Below, one piece after another: positions 1-11,824 of a DNA stretch of 64,000 nucleotides. The notes beneath the pieces were generated by a model. That model did no database searches. It saw nothing but the letters and a program-made list of their open reading frames with translations, and was not told where the DNA came from. The translations under genes and the position numbers were made by a program. The stretch comes from Proteles cristata cristata (lineage: Eukaryota; Chordata; Mammalia; Carnivora; Hyaenidae), in the NCBI GenBank assembly GCA_017311185.1, contig JAESUZ010002711.1, positions 1-64,000 on the forward strand. The letters run 5' to 3'. Positions within the stretch are counted from its first letter, which is position 1; each line of letters starts with the position of its first letter.

Positions 1-189
1 GTGCTGCAGGGCTTTTGGTACGTTTCTCCTTCCTACAAGTTTGCAGGCACCACAAGATCACTTTGATGACTGGTATCCAAAAACAAGCATCTCTTGTTCA
101 TTCTTTTGCTATTTCTTCATTGGGTCATTTGTCTCATTAACAGTCAGTTCATCTCACTACACTATTTTTTACATTAACCATTTTTACAT

Positions 190-396
190 GTTTTTTTAAA
201 TGTTTATTTCTGAGAGAGAGAGAGACAGCATGAGCAGGGGAGGGTCAGAAAGAGAGGGAGATACAGAATCTGAAACAGGCTCCATGCTCTGAGCTGACAG
301 TCAGCACAAAGCCCAACATGAGGCTCGAACCCACGAACCATGAGATCATGACCTGAGCCGAAGTCAGACACTTAACCGACTGAGCCACCCAGGCAT
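190..396 (-). repeat. CAN-SINE (felid type)
   Basis: Antisense copy: reversed A-tail (TTTTTTTAAATGTTTATTT), GA-rich body, GGCTCGAACCCACGAACCAT (reversed B box), then CTGAGCCACCCAGGC head. The head end is slightly truncated. Confidence 0.9.
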
Positions 397-539
397 GATT
401 TTCTTATCAGCATAATTCATTGTAAATCAACCCTAATTGTCCACGTAAATCAATGGCTCAGAGCTGCTCATAAAATCTTAAAAGTAGTGTTCAAATAGAA
501 ATATATATGTGTATATATAAAAAATGTAAAGAAGATGTG

Positions 540-541
<2 letters not shown>

Positions 542-583
<42 letters not shown>
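542..583. repeat. (CA)n microsatellite
   Basis: Twenty-one perfect AC units, embedded in the 5' edge of an L1 3' fragment. Confidence 0.97.
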
Positions 584-585
<2 letters not shown>

Positions 586-830
586 TGGAATATTACTCAG
601 CCATAAAAAAGAATGAAATCTTCCCATTTGCAACAACATAGATAGAGTTAAAGAGTATTAAGCTAAGTGAAATAAGTCAATCAGAGAAAGAAAAGTACCA
701 TCTGATTTCACTCACATGTGGAATTTAAGAAACAAAACAAATGAGTTAGGGGTAAAAGAGAGAGAGGCAAGCCAAGAAACAGACTCTTAACTATGGAGTT
801 TAAATTATACTCCAGTGTAAATTTAGAATG
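584..830 (+). repeat. L1 3' fragment (ORF2 end/3' UTR)
   Basis: GATGGAATATTACTCAGCCA at the start, then GAATGAAATCTTCCCATTTG and TAAGTGAAATAAGTCAATCA, is the familiar end of mammalian L1 ORF2 read in sense orientation. Confidence 0.75.
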
Positions 831-1050
831 CGAATCAGTGTATGTTCAGACTATATCTGCCAGTGTAGAGAGTTCAAATGACTGCCATAAATAAAAAAAA
901 AAAAAAGGAAGGACAAAGATGAATTTCTAAAAATTGGGGTTCTTTGGACTGGCAGTCTATTCCTCCAATAACCCCCAGTTATAAAAATTTTATAAAAATT
1001 TGACAAATAATGACATGATTCAACAACGTTTTTATCTAATTTTCTTAAAA

Positions 1051-1256
1051 ACTTTTTTTTATGTTTATTCATTTTTGAGAGAGAGGGTAAGAGTGGGGGA
1101 GGGTCAGAGAGAGATTGGGAGACTCAGATATTGAAGCAGGCTCCAGGCTCTCAGGTATGAGCACAGAGCCCCACATGGGACTCAAACTCACAAAGGGTGA
1201 GATCATGACCTGAACCAAAATCAGACACTTAACTGACTGAGCCACTCAGGTGTCCC
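1051..1256 (-). repeat. CAN-SINE with 13-bp TSD
   Basis: Antisense copy ending GCCACTCAGGTGTCCC. Flanked by a perfect 13-base duplication TTATCTAATTTTC at 1032-1044 and 1257-1269. Confidence 0.92.
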
Positions 1257-1602
1257 TTATCTAATTTTCAAGGCAAGTACATTGGGCTACTATCTGGTAA
1301 AGCAATGGAAATTTCACACAACCAATAATGCTTTCCAGCACATATTTGATGAAACATGTCTCTAAAGAAAATGCTACTGATTTCCATATGTTGATTTGTA
1401 TTCTGCCACCTTACTGAATTTGTTGATTAGTTCTAATAATTTTTTGGTGGAGTCTTTAGGATTTTCCAAATATTAAAATCATATCATCTATAAACAGAGA
1501 CAATTTACTTCTTCCTTTCTAATTTGGATGCATTTTATTTCTTTTTCTTGCCTAATTACTCTGTCTCAGACTTCCAGTACTATATTAAATAGGAACGATG
1601 AG

Positions 1603-1835
1603 GGGTGTCTGGGTCACTCAGTCGGTTAAGCATCCGACTTCAGCTCAGGTCATGATCTCATGGTTCATGGGTTCTGGCCCCGCTTTGGGCTTTGTGCTGA
1701 CAGCTACCTCAGAACCTGTTTTGGGTTCTGTATCTCCCTCTCTCTCTGACCATCCCCTGCTCATGTTGTCTCTCTCTCTCTCTCTCTCGCTCTCTCTCAG
1801 AAATAAATTTAAAAAACATTAAAAAAGTAAAAATA
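1603..1835 (+). repeat. CAN-SINE inside L1, 15-bp TSD
   Basis: GGGTGTCTGGGTCACTCAGT head, B box, (TC)n tract at about 1760-1798, AAATAAATTTAAAAAA tail. The duplication AATAGGAACGATGAG (1588-1602) matches 1836-1850 with two differences. Confidence 0.92.
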
Positions 1836-1995
1836 AATAGAAACAATGAGAGTGGGCATCTTTGTTTTCTTCTTGATCTGGGAGGAAAATCTTTTAACTT
1901 TTCAACATTAAGTACGACGTCAGTTGTTAGCTTGTCATATATGGCATTTATTATGTTGAAGTATGTTCCTTTATATCCAATTTGTTGAGGTTTAT

Positions 1996-2174
1996 TAAAA
2001 AAAGTTTGGGAGGTGGTATAGAGAAAGAGAGTATAAGCAGGAGAGAGGCAGAGAAAGAGGGAGAGAAAATCTTAAACAGGCTGCATGCCCAGTGCAGAGC
2101 TCAACACAGGACTTGATCTCATAACTGTAAGATCATGACCTGAGTTGAAATCAAGAGTTGGACACTTAAACAAC
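1996..2174 (-). repeat. Diverged CAN-SINE, antisense
   Basis: GA-rich body and GTAAGATCATGACCTGAGTT identify it, but the head is lost. The 10-base duplication CCAATTTGTT flanks it at about 1977-1986 and 2175-2184. Confidence 0.75.
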
Positions 2175-3492
2175 CCAATTTGTTACATTTTTAATCATGA
2201 ATGAATATTCAATTTTTTTCAAATACTTTTTCTGCATTTATTGAATAATCATATGATTTTGATCTTTTTCCTTTAATGTGATATATCACATTTATTGATT
2301 CACATATGTTGAAGTACCTTTGCATCTCAGAGATAAATACAACTTGATCATGGCTATGATCCTTTTGATGTACTGTTGAATTCAGTTTGCTAGTATTTTG
2401 TTAAGAATTTTTACATCTATATTCATTGGGGATGTTGGCCTATAGTTTTCTTTTCTTTTATCTTTATTTGGATTCAGTATCAAGATAATACTAGCCTTGT
2501 AAATGAATTTGGGAGTTTTTCTAATTTCTCATTCAATCTCCTTACTTGTTATTGGTCTGTTAAGATTTTGCACTTCTTCATGATTCAGTTTTGGTAGGTT
2601 GTATGTTTCTGGAGATTTATCCATTTATTCTCAGTTATCCAATTTGTCAGTGCATAATCGTTCAGAGTAGTCTTATGATCCTTTGTATTTCAGTGGTGTC
2701 AGCTGTAATGTCTGTACTTTCATTTGTGATTTTGAGTTTTCCTCTTTTTTTCTGAGTCTAGCTAAAGATTTGTCACTTTTTCCTCCCAAAGAGCCAGCTT
2801 TTGGTTTTATTGACCTTTTCCGTTGTCTTTTTAGTCTCTATTTCATTTAGTTCCTCTGTGATCTGTGTTATTTCCTTCCTTCTGCTAACTTTGAGCTTAA
2901 TTTGTTCTCATTTTTCTAATTACCTAAAGTGTAAAGTTATGCTGTTTATTTAAGTTTTTTAAGTGTATCTATTCCTATGAACCTCCCTCTTTGGACTGCT
3001 TTCATTACATCCTATAAGTGTTAGTATGTTGTGTTTCCATTTTTGTTTTTCTCAAGATACTTTTCACTTCTTCTTTGATGCATTGATTGTTTAGGAGCAT
3101 CTGTTTAATTTCCATCTATTTGTGAGTTTTCCGGTTTTCTTCCTGCTATTAATTTTTAGTTTCATGCCACTTTGGTAAGAAATGTTACCTGGTATTATTG
3201 CCATCTCCTTAGATTTGATAAGAGTTTTTGTGACCTTTCATGTTATCCATCTTGAAGAATGTTCCATATATACTTGAGAAGGATGTGTATTCTGCTGCTA
3301 TTGGATGAAATGTTCTGTAAACGTGTGTTAGGTTCATTTGACCTAAAGTATAGTTCAAGTCCAACATTTTTTTAAATTAATTTTCTGTCTAAATGACCTA
3401 TCAATTGTTGAAAATAGGTTATGAAGTCCCTTTCTATTTTTGTATTTTAGTCTATTTCTCCCTTCAGGTCTTCGTATTTATTTAATTTATGT

Positions 3493-3760
3493 AGGTACAG
3501 ATTTCCCCCACTATCTGAAAGTAGAGCATTTCTATGAAAACTTTCATAAGCTGAAATGGTATAAAGCAAAAAAGCAATTGCCATTAATTTATATGGAAAA
3601 TTTTAGAGCATTCTCAGACCACAAAAAGGCATTTATGATACCTTAGGACATATCTTACTAATGAATGCACAAAAAAAATCTGGATAAAGCAGATGCTCAC
3701 AGACACAGCTCAAGCTACAGAGGCTTGATGCTGAAATTCTAAGTGTACTTCCCAGGGAGG
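3493..3760. mobile_element. Probable non-autonomous DNA transposon remnant
   Basis: ACAGATTTCCCCCACTATCT followed by GAAAGTAGAGCATTTCTATG and AAGCTGAAATGGTATAAAGC resembles a medium-reiterated mammalian DNA transposon of pogo/Tigger type. I cannot see both terminal repeats, so the family and the end are uncertain. Confidence 0.4.
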
Positions 3761-3885
3761 TAGCCTGTTGGTCATAATCTCTCTGTTCAGGGCGGGCTCT
3801 GCCTCTATAATGCCTCTTGACCTTTGTACCAGAGTGCAGTGTTTAACACACCCCCTATCATAGTACTAGAGTATTCTGAATTTGG

Positions 3886-4108
3886 GGGTGCCTGGGTGGC
3901 TTAGTCGGTTAAGCGTCCGACTTTCACTTACGTCATGATCTGGCGGTTCGTGGATTCGAGCCCCGCGTCGGGCTCTGTGCTGGCTGCCAACTCAGAGCCT
4001 GGAGCCTGTTTCAGTCTGTGACTCCCTCTCTCTCTGGCCCTCCGCTGCTCACGCTGTCTCTCTCTCTCTCTCCTAGAAATAAATAAAACATTTTAAAAAA
4101 AAGGTTGT
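3886..4108 (+). repeat. CAN-SINE with 19-bp perfect TSD
   Basis: GGGTGCCTGGGTGGCTTAGT head, B box GGATTCGAGCCCCGCGTCGG, (CT)n, AATAAATAAAACA tail. TAGAGTATTCTGAATTTGG is repeated exactly at 3867-3885 and 4109-4127, indicating a young insertion. Confidence 0.95.
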
Positions 4109-4355
4109 TAGAGTATTCTGAATTTGGCTATATACTTATCTTTATCAGTGTACTGTATATTTTCATATATTTTCATGTTAGTCATTAGTACCCTTTCATT
4201 TCAGCTTGAAGAACTTTTTTCAGCATTTCTTGAAAGGCAGGTCTGGTGATGATAACTCCTCCAGCTTTAGTTTGTCTGGGAAAGTATCTCTCCTTCCTTT
4301 CTGAAGAACAACTTTGCTGATAGAGTATTCTTGGCGGTTTTTTAGAAGTTTATTT

Positions 4356-4572
4356 GGGGCGCCTGAGTGGCTCAGTTGGTTAAGTGTCCGACTTCGGCTC
4401 AGGTCATGATCTCAGGGTTCATGGGTTCAAGCCCCGTGTTGGGCTCTGTGCTGACAGCTAGCTCAGAGTCTGAAGCCGGTTTTGGATTCTGTGTCTCCCT
4501 CTCTCTCCGACCCTCCCCTGCTCCTGCTGTGTGTCTCTCTCTCAGAAATAAATAAAACATAAAAATTTTTTT
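4356..4572 (+). repeat. CAN-SINE, first of an inverted pair
   Basis: GGGGCGCCTGAGTGGCTCAG head, B box, CT-rich body, AAATAAATAAAACAT tail. The tail runs straight into the tail of an antisense copy. Confidence 0.93.
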
Positions 4573-4756
4573 AAAGTAAATGTTTATTTATTCTGAGCAT
4601 GAAAGAGAGCACAAGTGGGGGAGGGGCAGAGAGAAAGAGAGATGGAACCCCAAGCAGGCTCTGTGCTATCAGCACAGAACTCCCAAACTATGAGATCATG
4701 ACTTGAGCTGAGATCAAGGGTCGGACATTAAACCAATTGAGCCACCCAGGGGTCCC
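4573..4756 (-). repeat. CAN-SINE, second of an inverted pair
   Basis: Begins with AAAGTAAATGTTTATTTATT (reversed tail) and ends GAGCCACCCAGGGGTCCC. About 30 bases of the body around the B box are missing compared with other copies. Confidence 0.92.
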
Positions 4757-5711
4757 AGCAGTTTTTTTTCTTTTAGCACTTTGAATATATCACCCACTCT
4801 CTCCTAACCTGTAAGGTCTCTGCTGAGAAATCTGCTGATAGCTTTATGGGAGTTCCCTTATAAGTTACAAGTTTCTTTTTCTTGCTGCCTTTAAGATTCT
4901 CTTTGTCTTCTGTTTTTGACAGTTTTATGTAATGTATCTTGGAAAAGATCTCTTTACTGCGAGTTTTGGAATGGACCTATGAGTTTCATGAACTTGGATA
5001 TCCAAATCTCTTACCAGATTTGGGAAGTTCTCAGTTATTATTTCTTTAAATGAGCTATCTGGACCCTTCTCCCTCTCTTCTGAAATTCCAGTAATTCTCA
5101 GATTGTTTCTTCTGATGGTATAATACAGATTACATAAGCTTTGTTTCCTCTTTTTCTTTCTTTGTTCTTTGTTCTCCTCTGTTTAATTTCAAAGGTTCTG
5201 TGTTCTAACCCACAGATTCTTTCTCTCTTTGATCCACTTTGTTATTAATGTTCTCTATTGCACATGTCATTACATTGTTTTCTTCAACTCCACAATTTCT
5301 AATTCGTTCTTTTTTATGATTTCTAACAATTTGTGAAGATTCTCATTTTGTTTGTGTATTGTTTCCTGATTTCTTTGAAATGTCTGTGTTCTCTTGTAGC
5401 TCATTCAGTTTCCTTAAAACAGCTATTTTGAAATTTTTATCAGGTAAATTGCAGATCTCCATGTCTTTGGGCTAAGTAACAGGCAGATTATTGTGATCCT
5501 TTGGTGGTATAATGTTTCCTTGATTTTTCATGTTCTTTGACCTCTTGTGTTGCTGTTTTAGCATTTGAAGTAGCAGTCACTTCCTTCAGTCTTTACTAGC
5601 TGACTTTGGGAAATAACTTCCATTAGCTCTGTTACAGATTCTACAGCTTTTCAGATCTTCTATGGATATACCTGTTCCACACCTCTTGCTCCCTCTTGTG
5701 GCAGAATTCTT

Positions 5712-5898
5712 TATGTTTATTTTATTTTTGAAAGAGAATTCATGAGTGGGGGAGATGCAGAGAGAGAGGAGGACAGAGGATCCAAAGTGTCTCCACACTG
5801 ACAGTAGTGAGCCTGATATGGGGCTCAAACTCATGAACCACGAGATCATGACCTAAACGGAAGTCAAACGCACAACCGACTGAGCCACCCAGGTACTT
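5712..5898 (-). repeat. CAN-SINE with 19-bp TSD
   Basis: Antisense copy ending CTGAGCCACCCAGGTA. CTCTTGTGGCAGAATTCTT at 5693-5711 recurs at 5899-5917 with one difference. Confidence 0.92.
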
Positions 5899-5934
5899 CT
5901 CTTGTGGCAGGATTCTTAGGCTTGTATGAACTTC

Positions 5935-6120
5935 TCTCAATCCTGAGCCTCAAACCAGGCTGGGTGTGGACTACTCTGGGAGCCTTATATAACTGAAATC
6001 GTACAATATTTGTTTGTGTTTGGCTTCCTTCATTTAGCATAATGCTTTCATCACCTTGGTTGTTTTAATGCTGCTGATTTTCATCCAGTGTCTAGTAATT
6101 CCTGAGTCAGTTCATCATTA
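5935..6120 (-). repeat. L1 3'-end fragment, antisense
   Basis: TATATAACTGAAATCGTACA, then TTGTGTTTGGCTTCCTTCAT and TTAGCATAATGCTTTCATCA, matches the usual antisense L1 3' end. Confidence 0.55.
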
Positions 6121-6785
6121 TGAATGAAAAATCAGTATGATTAGTAAAGGGGGTTGCAACTCCCCAAAGGCCTCCCCATCACCAGGAGGCCTAAATGTGG
6201 CCTCTGTACTAAGGGGCAAAGGTAATGTCTTTGAGGGTGGTGGGTATGGTGAAGGTAGACAGCCTGGAAACTCCACATGTCAAAATTAAGAGGTTTTTAT
6301 TCTGGAAATGGAGTACTTAAGTGGTCTTATTCTTTTTGTCCACTTTAATGTCCATTTTTGGAGTTATCTTAAGCTTTGCTTGGCCTCTTGCTCTGATTCA
6401 AGCCCTCAAACATGGATCCCTTCTCTAGGTGGGTTTTCCTTTTACAAGGAGCAATCCTCTGGCATTATTCTTCTGCCAGTTTGTGTGCTGTGTATGAATG
6501 GGGAGACAGAGTGTGGGTGGAATCTCACTGACCCTGGTTAGGAATGCAGATCTTTCTTAAAGCATCCTAGAGACTGATTCACAGCCCACATTCCCACTTT
6601 TGTTATTGGTTAATTCTGAGTTGCAGCTTTTACTGTCCAAGTTGGGGTTTTGTGCACAAAAAGAAATCCTTATAATTACTTGTTTTAATCTATACTATAT
6701 GATTCTAGTTACAAAGGTAAAAATCTTGTTTCCCTTAAACATTTAAGCTTAACTTACACTCTTATTTTATTTAGAAATTTTACGA
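6121..6785. other. No recognisable element
   Basis: Sequence between repeats. No splice-flanked exon, RNA gene or repeat could be identified. Confidence 0.4.
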
Positions 6786-6787
6786 TT

Positions 6788-6990
6788 TTAGTTGGTTAAG
6801 TGTCTGACTTTGGTTCAGGTCATGATCTCCTAGTCTGTGAGTTGGAGCCCCTCAGCAGACTCTGCATTGTCAGTGCATTGTCTGACAATGCAGAGCCTGC
6901 TTGGGATTCTTTCTTGCCTTCTGTCTCTGCCCCTCCCTCACTCAATCGTGTGCTCTCTCTCAAAATAAATAAATCAGCTTAAAAATTATT
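6788..6990 (+). repeat. CAN-SINE, 5' truncated
   Basis: Starts within the A-box region (AGTTGGTTAAGTGTCTGACT), with the CT-rich body and an AAAATAAATAAAT tail. An enlarged inverted repeat replaces the usual sequence at 6860-6895. Confidence 0.85.
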
Positions 6991-8320
6991 ATTTTAATCA
7001 AAAAAAGGACTATCATTTTCATTTGTCCTTTTTGCGTTAACTCATACATTTAATATATTTACATATTTAATCAAATTCCCTTGGCTATTTCAAAGTACAA
7101 TTTTAAGATAATTGATTCTCTCAGACATTTCAAATACACCAAGGGAAGATGACAAAAAAACCTAAAAGCTTCCCAAGAATTTAAACTACTCTTGACAATC
7201 TATTAAATTATCACCCCTATAAATTTTATAGATAAAATTCTTTTAAGCCTTTCATAATAATTTAAAAAATTAACAGAGTGTGTACAGGACATCATAATGG
7301 TTATATTTAAACATAGCTTATGTAAGAGTACATGGAGATTTAGAGATTATAAATTATTCATCCAACCAAGGGGAACAAAACAAGCATGTCAAGCCAACTG
7401 ATGTTCCAAGGTCAAAAGCTCAGGACAGTGGCCCGAACTCCAAATGAAACATACCAGCCACCCATGGGGCAGTAGACCCCCATGGCTCTGGGCTGGATGT
7501 CTTTATAAGCAGTCTCCAAATTCATGACTTTCAGCTGAGGTTTGGCCAATTGTATCAGTTAGTCAATTAAAATTAACCAATTTCAATTTCTGACAATTCA
7601 GTGATTACAAAAATTATTATTTAAATTTCTGAGTCCTTTAAATTAATGAGTCCTTTCTAGGTCTTGGTTTTAAATTTCATTTTCTGTAACTCTTATGTAA
7701 ATTCCTGCACTAGTGCTAAAAATATCCTGAAAGAATGTTTAGCCGCATACTCAGCTATAACCCATTAAAACTTATCTTTCAAACAGATTAGTTGACTTCT
7801 AGGACACCTTATTTCTTATTAGGCCATATAAGTGAGTGACTCTGTTTATTTTTTTTATTTGTTAATATTGTAAATTTGCATATGACAAAATCCCATATTA
7901 AAAACCTATGCCTGAATCTCTTGAGAATTTATAATTTAATTTCATGTGGCTAGAAGAGAATTACAAAATGTCCAAACCTAGTTTCTGCTGTTAATTTTCC
8001 GGATTTACTAGCCTATGGGAGCTGATTTCAAATTACCCATCTCAATTTTCTGCTGTCCATTTTGGCCTTTCAGCCTACATTTAAAAATTTTTCATTTAGG
8101 CTTCTAGCAGCTAGCAGAGTGCCTAGAAAATAGTATATTTTGATTGAATGGAATGGATGATTAAGTAGATCAATTATTGTCTTTCATCACTTGTACCTCA
8201 GTAATCGAAATTATTTGGGAGAATTTTGTAATTGTTATTTATTATATATTATTATTTTTGGAGAAATTTAACATATTTGGAAAATGTAGGCTAAAAATGA
8301 ACACAAAATAAATGTTTCTG
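6991..8320. other. AT-rich unassigned stretch
   Basis: No CAN-SINE or L1 is recognised. About 8090-8165 (AGAGTGCCTAGAAAATAGTA followed by TGATTGAATGGAATGGATGA) looks like the 3' end of an old MIR or L2, but too little remains to assign it. Confidence 0.35.
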
Positions 8321-8530
8321 TGGGGTGTCTGGTTCGCTTAGGTGGTTAAGCGTCTCAGATCATGATCTCACAGTTCATGGGTTCCAGCCTGGCATTGGGC
8401 TCTGTGCTCACAGCTCAGACTGCGTTTGGAGTCTGCTTTGGATTCTTTGTCTCCCTCTCTCTGCTCCACCCCCACTTGTATTCTGTCTCTCTCTGTCTCT
8501 CAAAACTAAATAAACATTAAAATTTTTTTT
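8321..8530 (+). repeat. CAN-SINE with a short head deletion
   Basis: TGGGGTGTCTGGTTCGCTTA head, then AAGCGTCTCAGATCATGATC: about 15 bases between the A and B boxes are missing. Tail AAACTAAATAAACATTAAAA; short flanking match AATGTTTC. Confidence 0.9.
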
Positions 8531-9700
8531 AATGTTTCCTTCACTGTCTCTTTGGTTGTCTTTATGAAACTTAATATTTTATATCACCTATAGCATCTAT
8601 CTGTCAATTAGACTCACACCCCGAGCTGTCAGTTGTTGATGATTAGCATAACAGAATTTTATTAAAATACTGCAGTAGATATTTTATTGTGCAAGGAGCA
8701 AATGTTATAACCAATAAGTTTTTATTATCAAATGACTTGTGTCACTAACCCATTCCTGACCCATTCCCTCCCACCTCTTGATTAGTCTGATAATGCCAGC
8801 CATGGCTCTGGGTCAAAAGCCAAAAACACCAGATGGTGTCATACCTACTTAGGGATATGGGAAACAAAGCTCATTTGTTGAAGGGAGGATATTGAGTAGA
8901 TTGTATTACATTAAAACCCTGCATATGAAAGCTAAAGTCTGGATAAATTTCAATAATTTCCCTATAGACTTAGAAGAGAAATTTAAAAATCTTGAAGAAA
9001 CAATAATTGTTTTAAAAAATGTTAATACTTTCTGGCGAATAATTAGGGCCTTTGTGGAAAAGGTTGCAGGTGCTTACCCAATATCTTCTCTCCCGTACTT
9101 CTTTAGTAACATAACTCAGACTGTGTTCAGAGCGACAGTGTGCCAAACTAAAAAACTTTACTTCCCAGCCTCCATTACGGTTTAAGGGGGTATTCAGTGA
9201 AGTTTAAGCAGAAGACTTTGGTTGGTGTTGTCTAAAACGCTTTGAAGGGAGAGACTGTTTATCGTTTTCTAATTCTCCCACAATGCAACATGCTAGCAGG
9301 AATTCTAGTAGACATTTTGTGAACTTGAAGTTGGAAACAACATACTAAAGAATGCAGAGCAGAAATTTAAAAGCAACCTAGATCTCTCATGACTTTATGG
9401 AACTACTTTTCCAACACCAGACTGGCAGACTGACTTTTTTTAATGTGAGATGAAAAAAATACATTTACTAAGCATCTACGACATGCAAGAAACTGGTAAA
9501 GACATTCTGGGGAACTAAAAAATGTATCTGACAAGCATCCTGCTTTCCAAGAGATGTTGTGAAGGAGCCAAAACATTTATGCCTACAATAGTAAAACAAA
9601 ATAGAAAGTGAAAAGAATCAGAAACCAGCTGGCAGTGAGATATCAGCTTAGGAGAGGTTCCTGAAGAAGGTGAAGTGTGCAGATTTCAAACTAAGCAGAC

Positions 9701-9731
<31 letters not shown>

Positions 9732-10184
9732 CCGCCATCACAGTCTTTAGAAGGAAAGAAAATGGTATGTTTCCTTGAGAGAGAGAGGCTCATATGATTG
9801 ATAATTCCTTCTCTTTAACTGCTTTCTACATAATTCATCCCAATGTAAGAGCCACTGGAGGCTAAAACTGAAGGATGCCGTTAGGAGTTTTGCCAACCCT
9901 TATACATTCCCACAGAATAAATTCCTCATTTCACGTCAGAGGAAGGAAACTATTAAAGCAATATGACAGCTGTTACCTCCACTAAATGGTAGCTGAACAA
10001 TTTAGCACTGAGACTGGCAAGAGCCAGAATTAATTACGCTGCCTCTCATCACATCACCAACGTGGGATGTAAGTAAGTGCACCTACCAGCACTCCTCAGA
10101 ATACCTGGATTCTTCCATTACAGTAAATTCCTGTTTTTATGCCAGGCAACTTTTCTGGTATTGTACATGAAAATAGCCTCCACA
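8531..10184. other. Unassigned stretch
   Basis: No recognisable gene or repeat apart from a pure A run at 9702-9729. The 98-codon frame at 8892-9185 has no splice context or recognisable motif and was not called. Confidence 0.35.
9702..9729. repeat. Poly(A) run
   Basis: An uninterrupted run of about 28 A after AAGCAGACTT. It could be the tail of an unrecognised retrotransposed sequence. Confidence 0.9.
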
Positions 10185-11452
10185 GCTCCTCCCAAACTTA
10201 TTTTAGATTTCATAATTTTGGCTAGTCTGATAGGACTGTAAGGGGATCTCATTGTAGCTTTAAGGTGCATTTCTATGAATACAAATGATACTAAACACCT
10301 TTGACATATTTATTAGACACTTGGAATTCCTCTTTGAATAGCTGCCTGTTCAAATACTGTGTGCATTTTTCTGAGTTACTTGTCTTTTTCTCATTGATTG
10401 GTAGGCATCTGAAAATATATATATGTTTGATATAAGCCTGTTGTCAGTTATATCCATTGTAAATGTCTCCTAGTCTCTGGTCTTTTGATGATGTGGATGG
10501 TGTCTTTTGATGATGAGAAGTTCTTAATTTTAAACTTGTCCTACTCATTAATCTTTTCCTTTATGACTAAATGGCTTTTATGTAATATTTAAGAAATTCT
10601 TTTTCCTGGGTCTTAAAGATCTTCTTCTCTATTTAAAAGCATCATAATTTTGCCTATTAATGATTTTTGTGTGTCATGTAAGATACAGGACCATTTTCAA
10701 ATTTTTCCCATAGAAATCCCAATTGTTTCAGCAACAGTGAATGAAAAATCCATCTTTTCATCACTTCTTTGTAATGCCAACTGTATCATACATCAAGTGT
10801 CCGTATGTGTATAAGTTTATTTCTGTGCACTCTTTATGATCCATTGATCTATGTGTCTATCCCTGAGCCAATATCATATCTTCTTCATAATGATTAGAGT
10901 GTTATATTAAGTCTTGACATCTTACAGGACAAATATTCCCACCTTCTTTGTTTCTACTTCCTGAGCCCTTTCAAGTTCCATATAAACTTTAGGGTGTTTG
11001 CCATGTTCAAGAACAACTTAAACTATTATTATTATTATAAATAATGTACTATAAATATATTGAATCTATAGTTAAATATAATTAATAATTATATAAGTTA
11101 TATAATTAATTTAGGGATTATTAGATTATATTATAAATTCTATTAATCTATAGCTTAATTTAGGAAAGCTGATGTATTTACAATACTCATAATACATAAA
11201 ATTGTTATATTTCTCAATTTATGTCATCTTTGATATCTCTCAATAAAGTTTTATAATTTTATACATAACATTTTTATTCAATTTTCTTCCTAGACATATC
11301 ATATATTTTGTTGCTATTGTATATGTCATCTTTTTTTCATTTCCCAATTTTTTGTTGCTGGTGTATAGAATTACAATTGACTTTTTTATATTCAGCAAAC
11401 TTGTTCATCTCTCTTATTAAGACTAATAATAATATATATTTAGTTTTAATTT
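10185..11452 (-). repeat. Old L1 3' portion, antisense
   Basis: GGCTAGTCTGATAGGACTGT, TCTCATTGTAGCTTTAAGGT and CAATAAAGTTTTATAATTTT follow antisense L1 ORF2/3' order. The centre (11020-11170) is a very AT-rich, degenerate stretch. Confidence 0.6.
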
Positions 11453-11462
11453 GAATTTTCTA

Positions 11463-11649
11463 GGGAGGGGCTCCTGGGTGACTCAGCTGGTTGAGTGTCC
11501 AACTTTGGCTCAGCTCATGATCTCTTGGTCTGTGAGTTCAAGTCCCATGTCAGGCCTAGAGCCTGCTTCAAATTCTGTCTCCCCTCTCTGCCCCTCCCCT
11601 GCTCCCTCTCTCTCTGTCTCTCAAAAAATAACTAAACATTAAAAAATTA
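11463..11649 (+). repeat. CAN-SINE with 10-bp TSD
   Basis: GGGGCTCCTGGGTGACTCAG head, short CT-rich body, AAAATAACTAAACATT tail. GAATTTTCTA is repeated at 11453-11462 and 11650-11659. Confidence 0.9.
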
Positions 11650-11824
11650 GAATTTTCTATTATATAAGCATATTATTTTCCAAATTTTCCACAAATTATT
11701 TCTTTTTACTTTCTTACTTTCTTGGCTTAGAACACACTATAATATCAAGTAGAGGTGATGATAGAATCTTGGTCTTGGGCTGATCTCAAAATATCACCAT
11801 TAAGCATGACATTTGCTGTATAAT

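Larger units (their letters stand above)
1375..3470 (-). repeat. Old L1 ORF2 region, antisense
   Basis: Reads like L1 ORF2 in reverse: CTTCCAGTACTATATTAAAT, CTCAGTTATCCAATTTGTCA, and the long TTTATTGACCTTTTCCGTTG stretch. Frames are broken by stops and indels, and SINEs interrupt it at 1603-1835 and 1996-2174. Confidence 0.75.
4128..5580 (-). repeat. Old L1 segment, antisense
   Basis: CTTGAAAGGCAGGTCTGGTG, GAGTATTCTTGGCGGTTTTT and TCTGCTGAGAAATCTGCTGA are typical of the antisense upstream portion of old L1s. Interrupted by the inverted SINE pair at 4356-4756. Confidence 0.65.
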
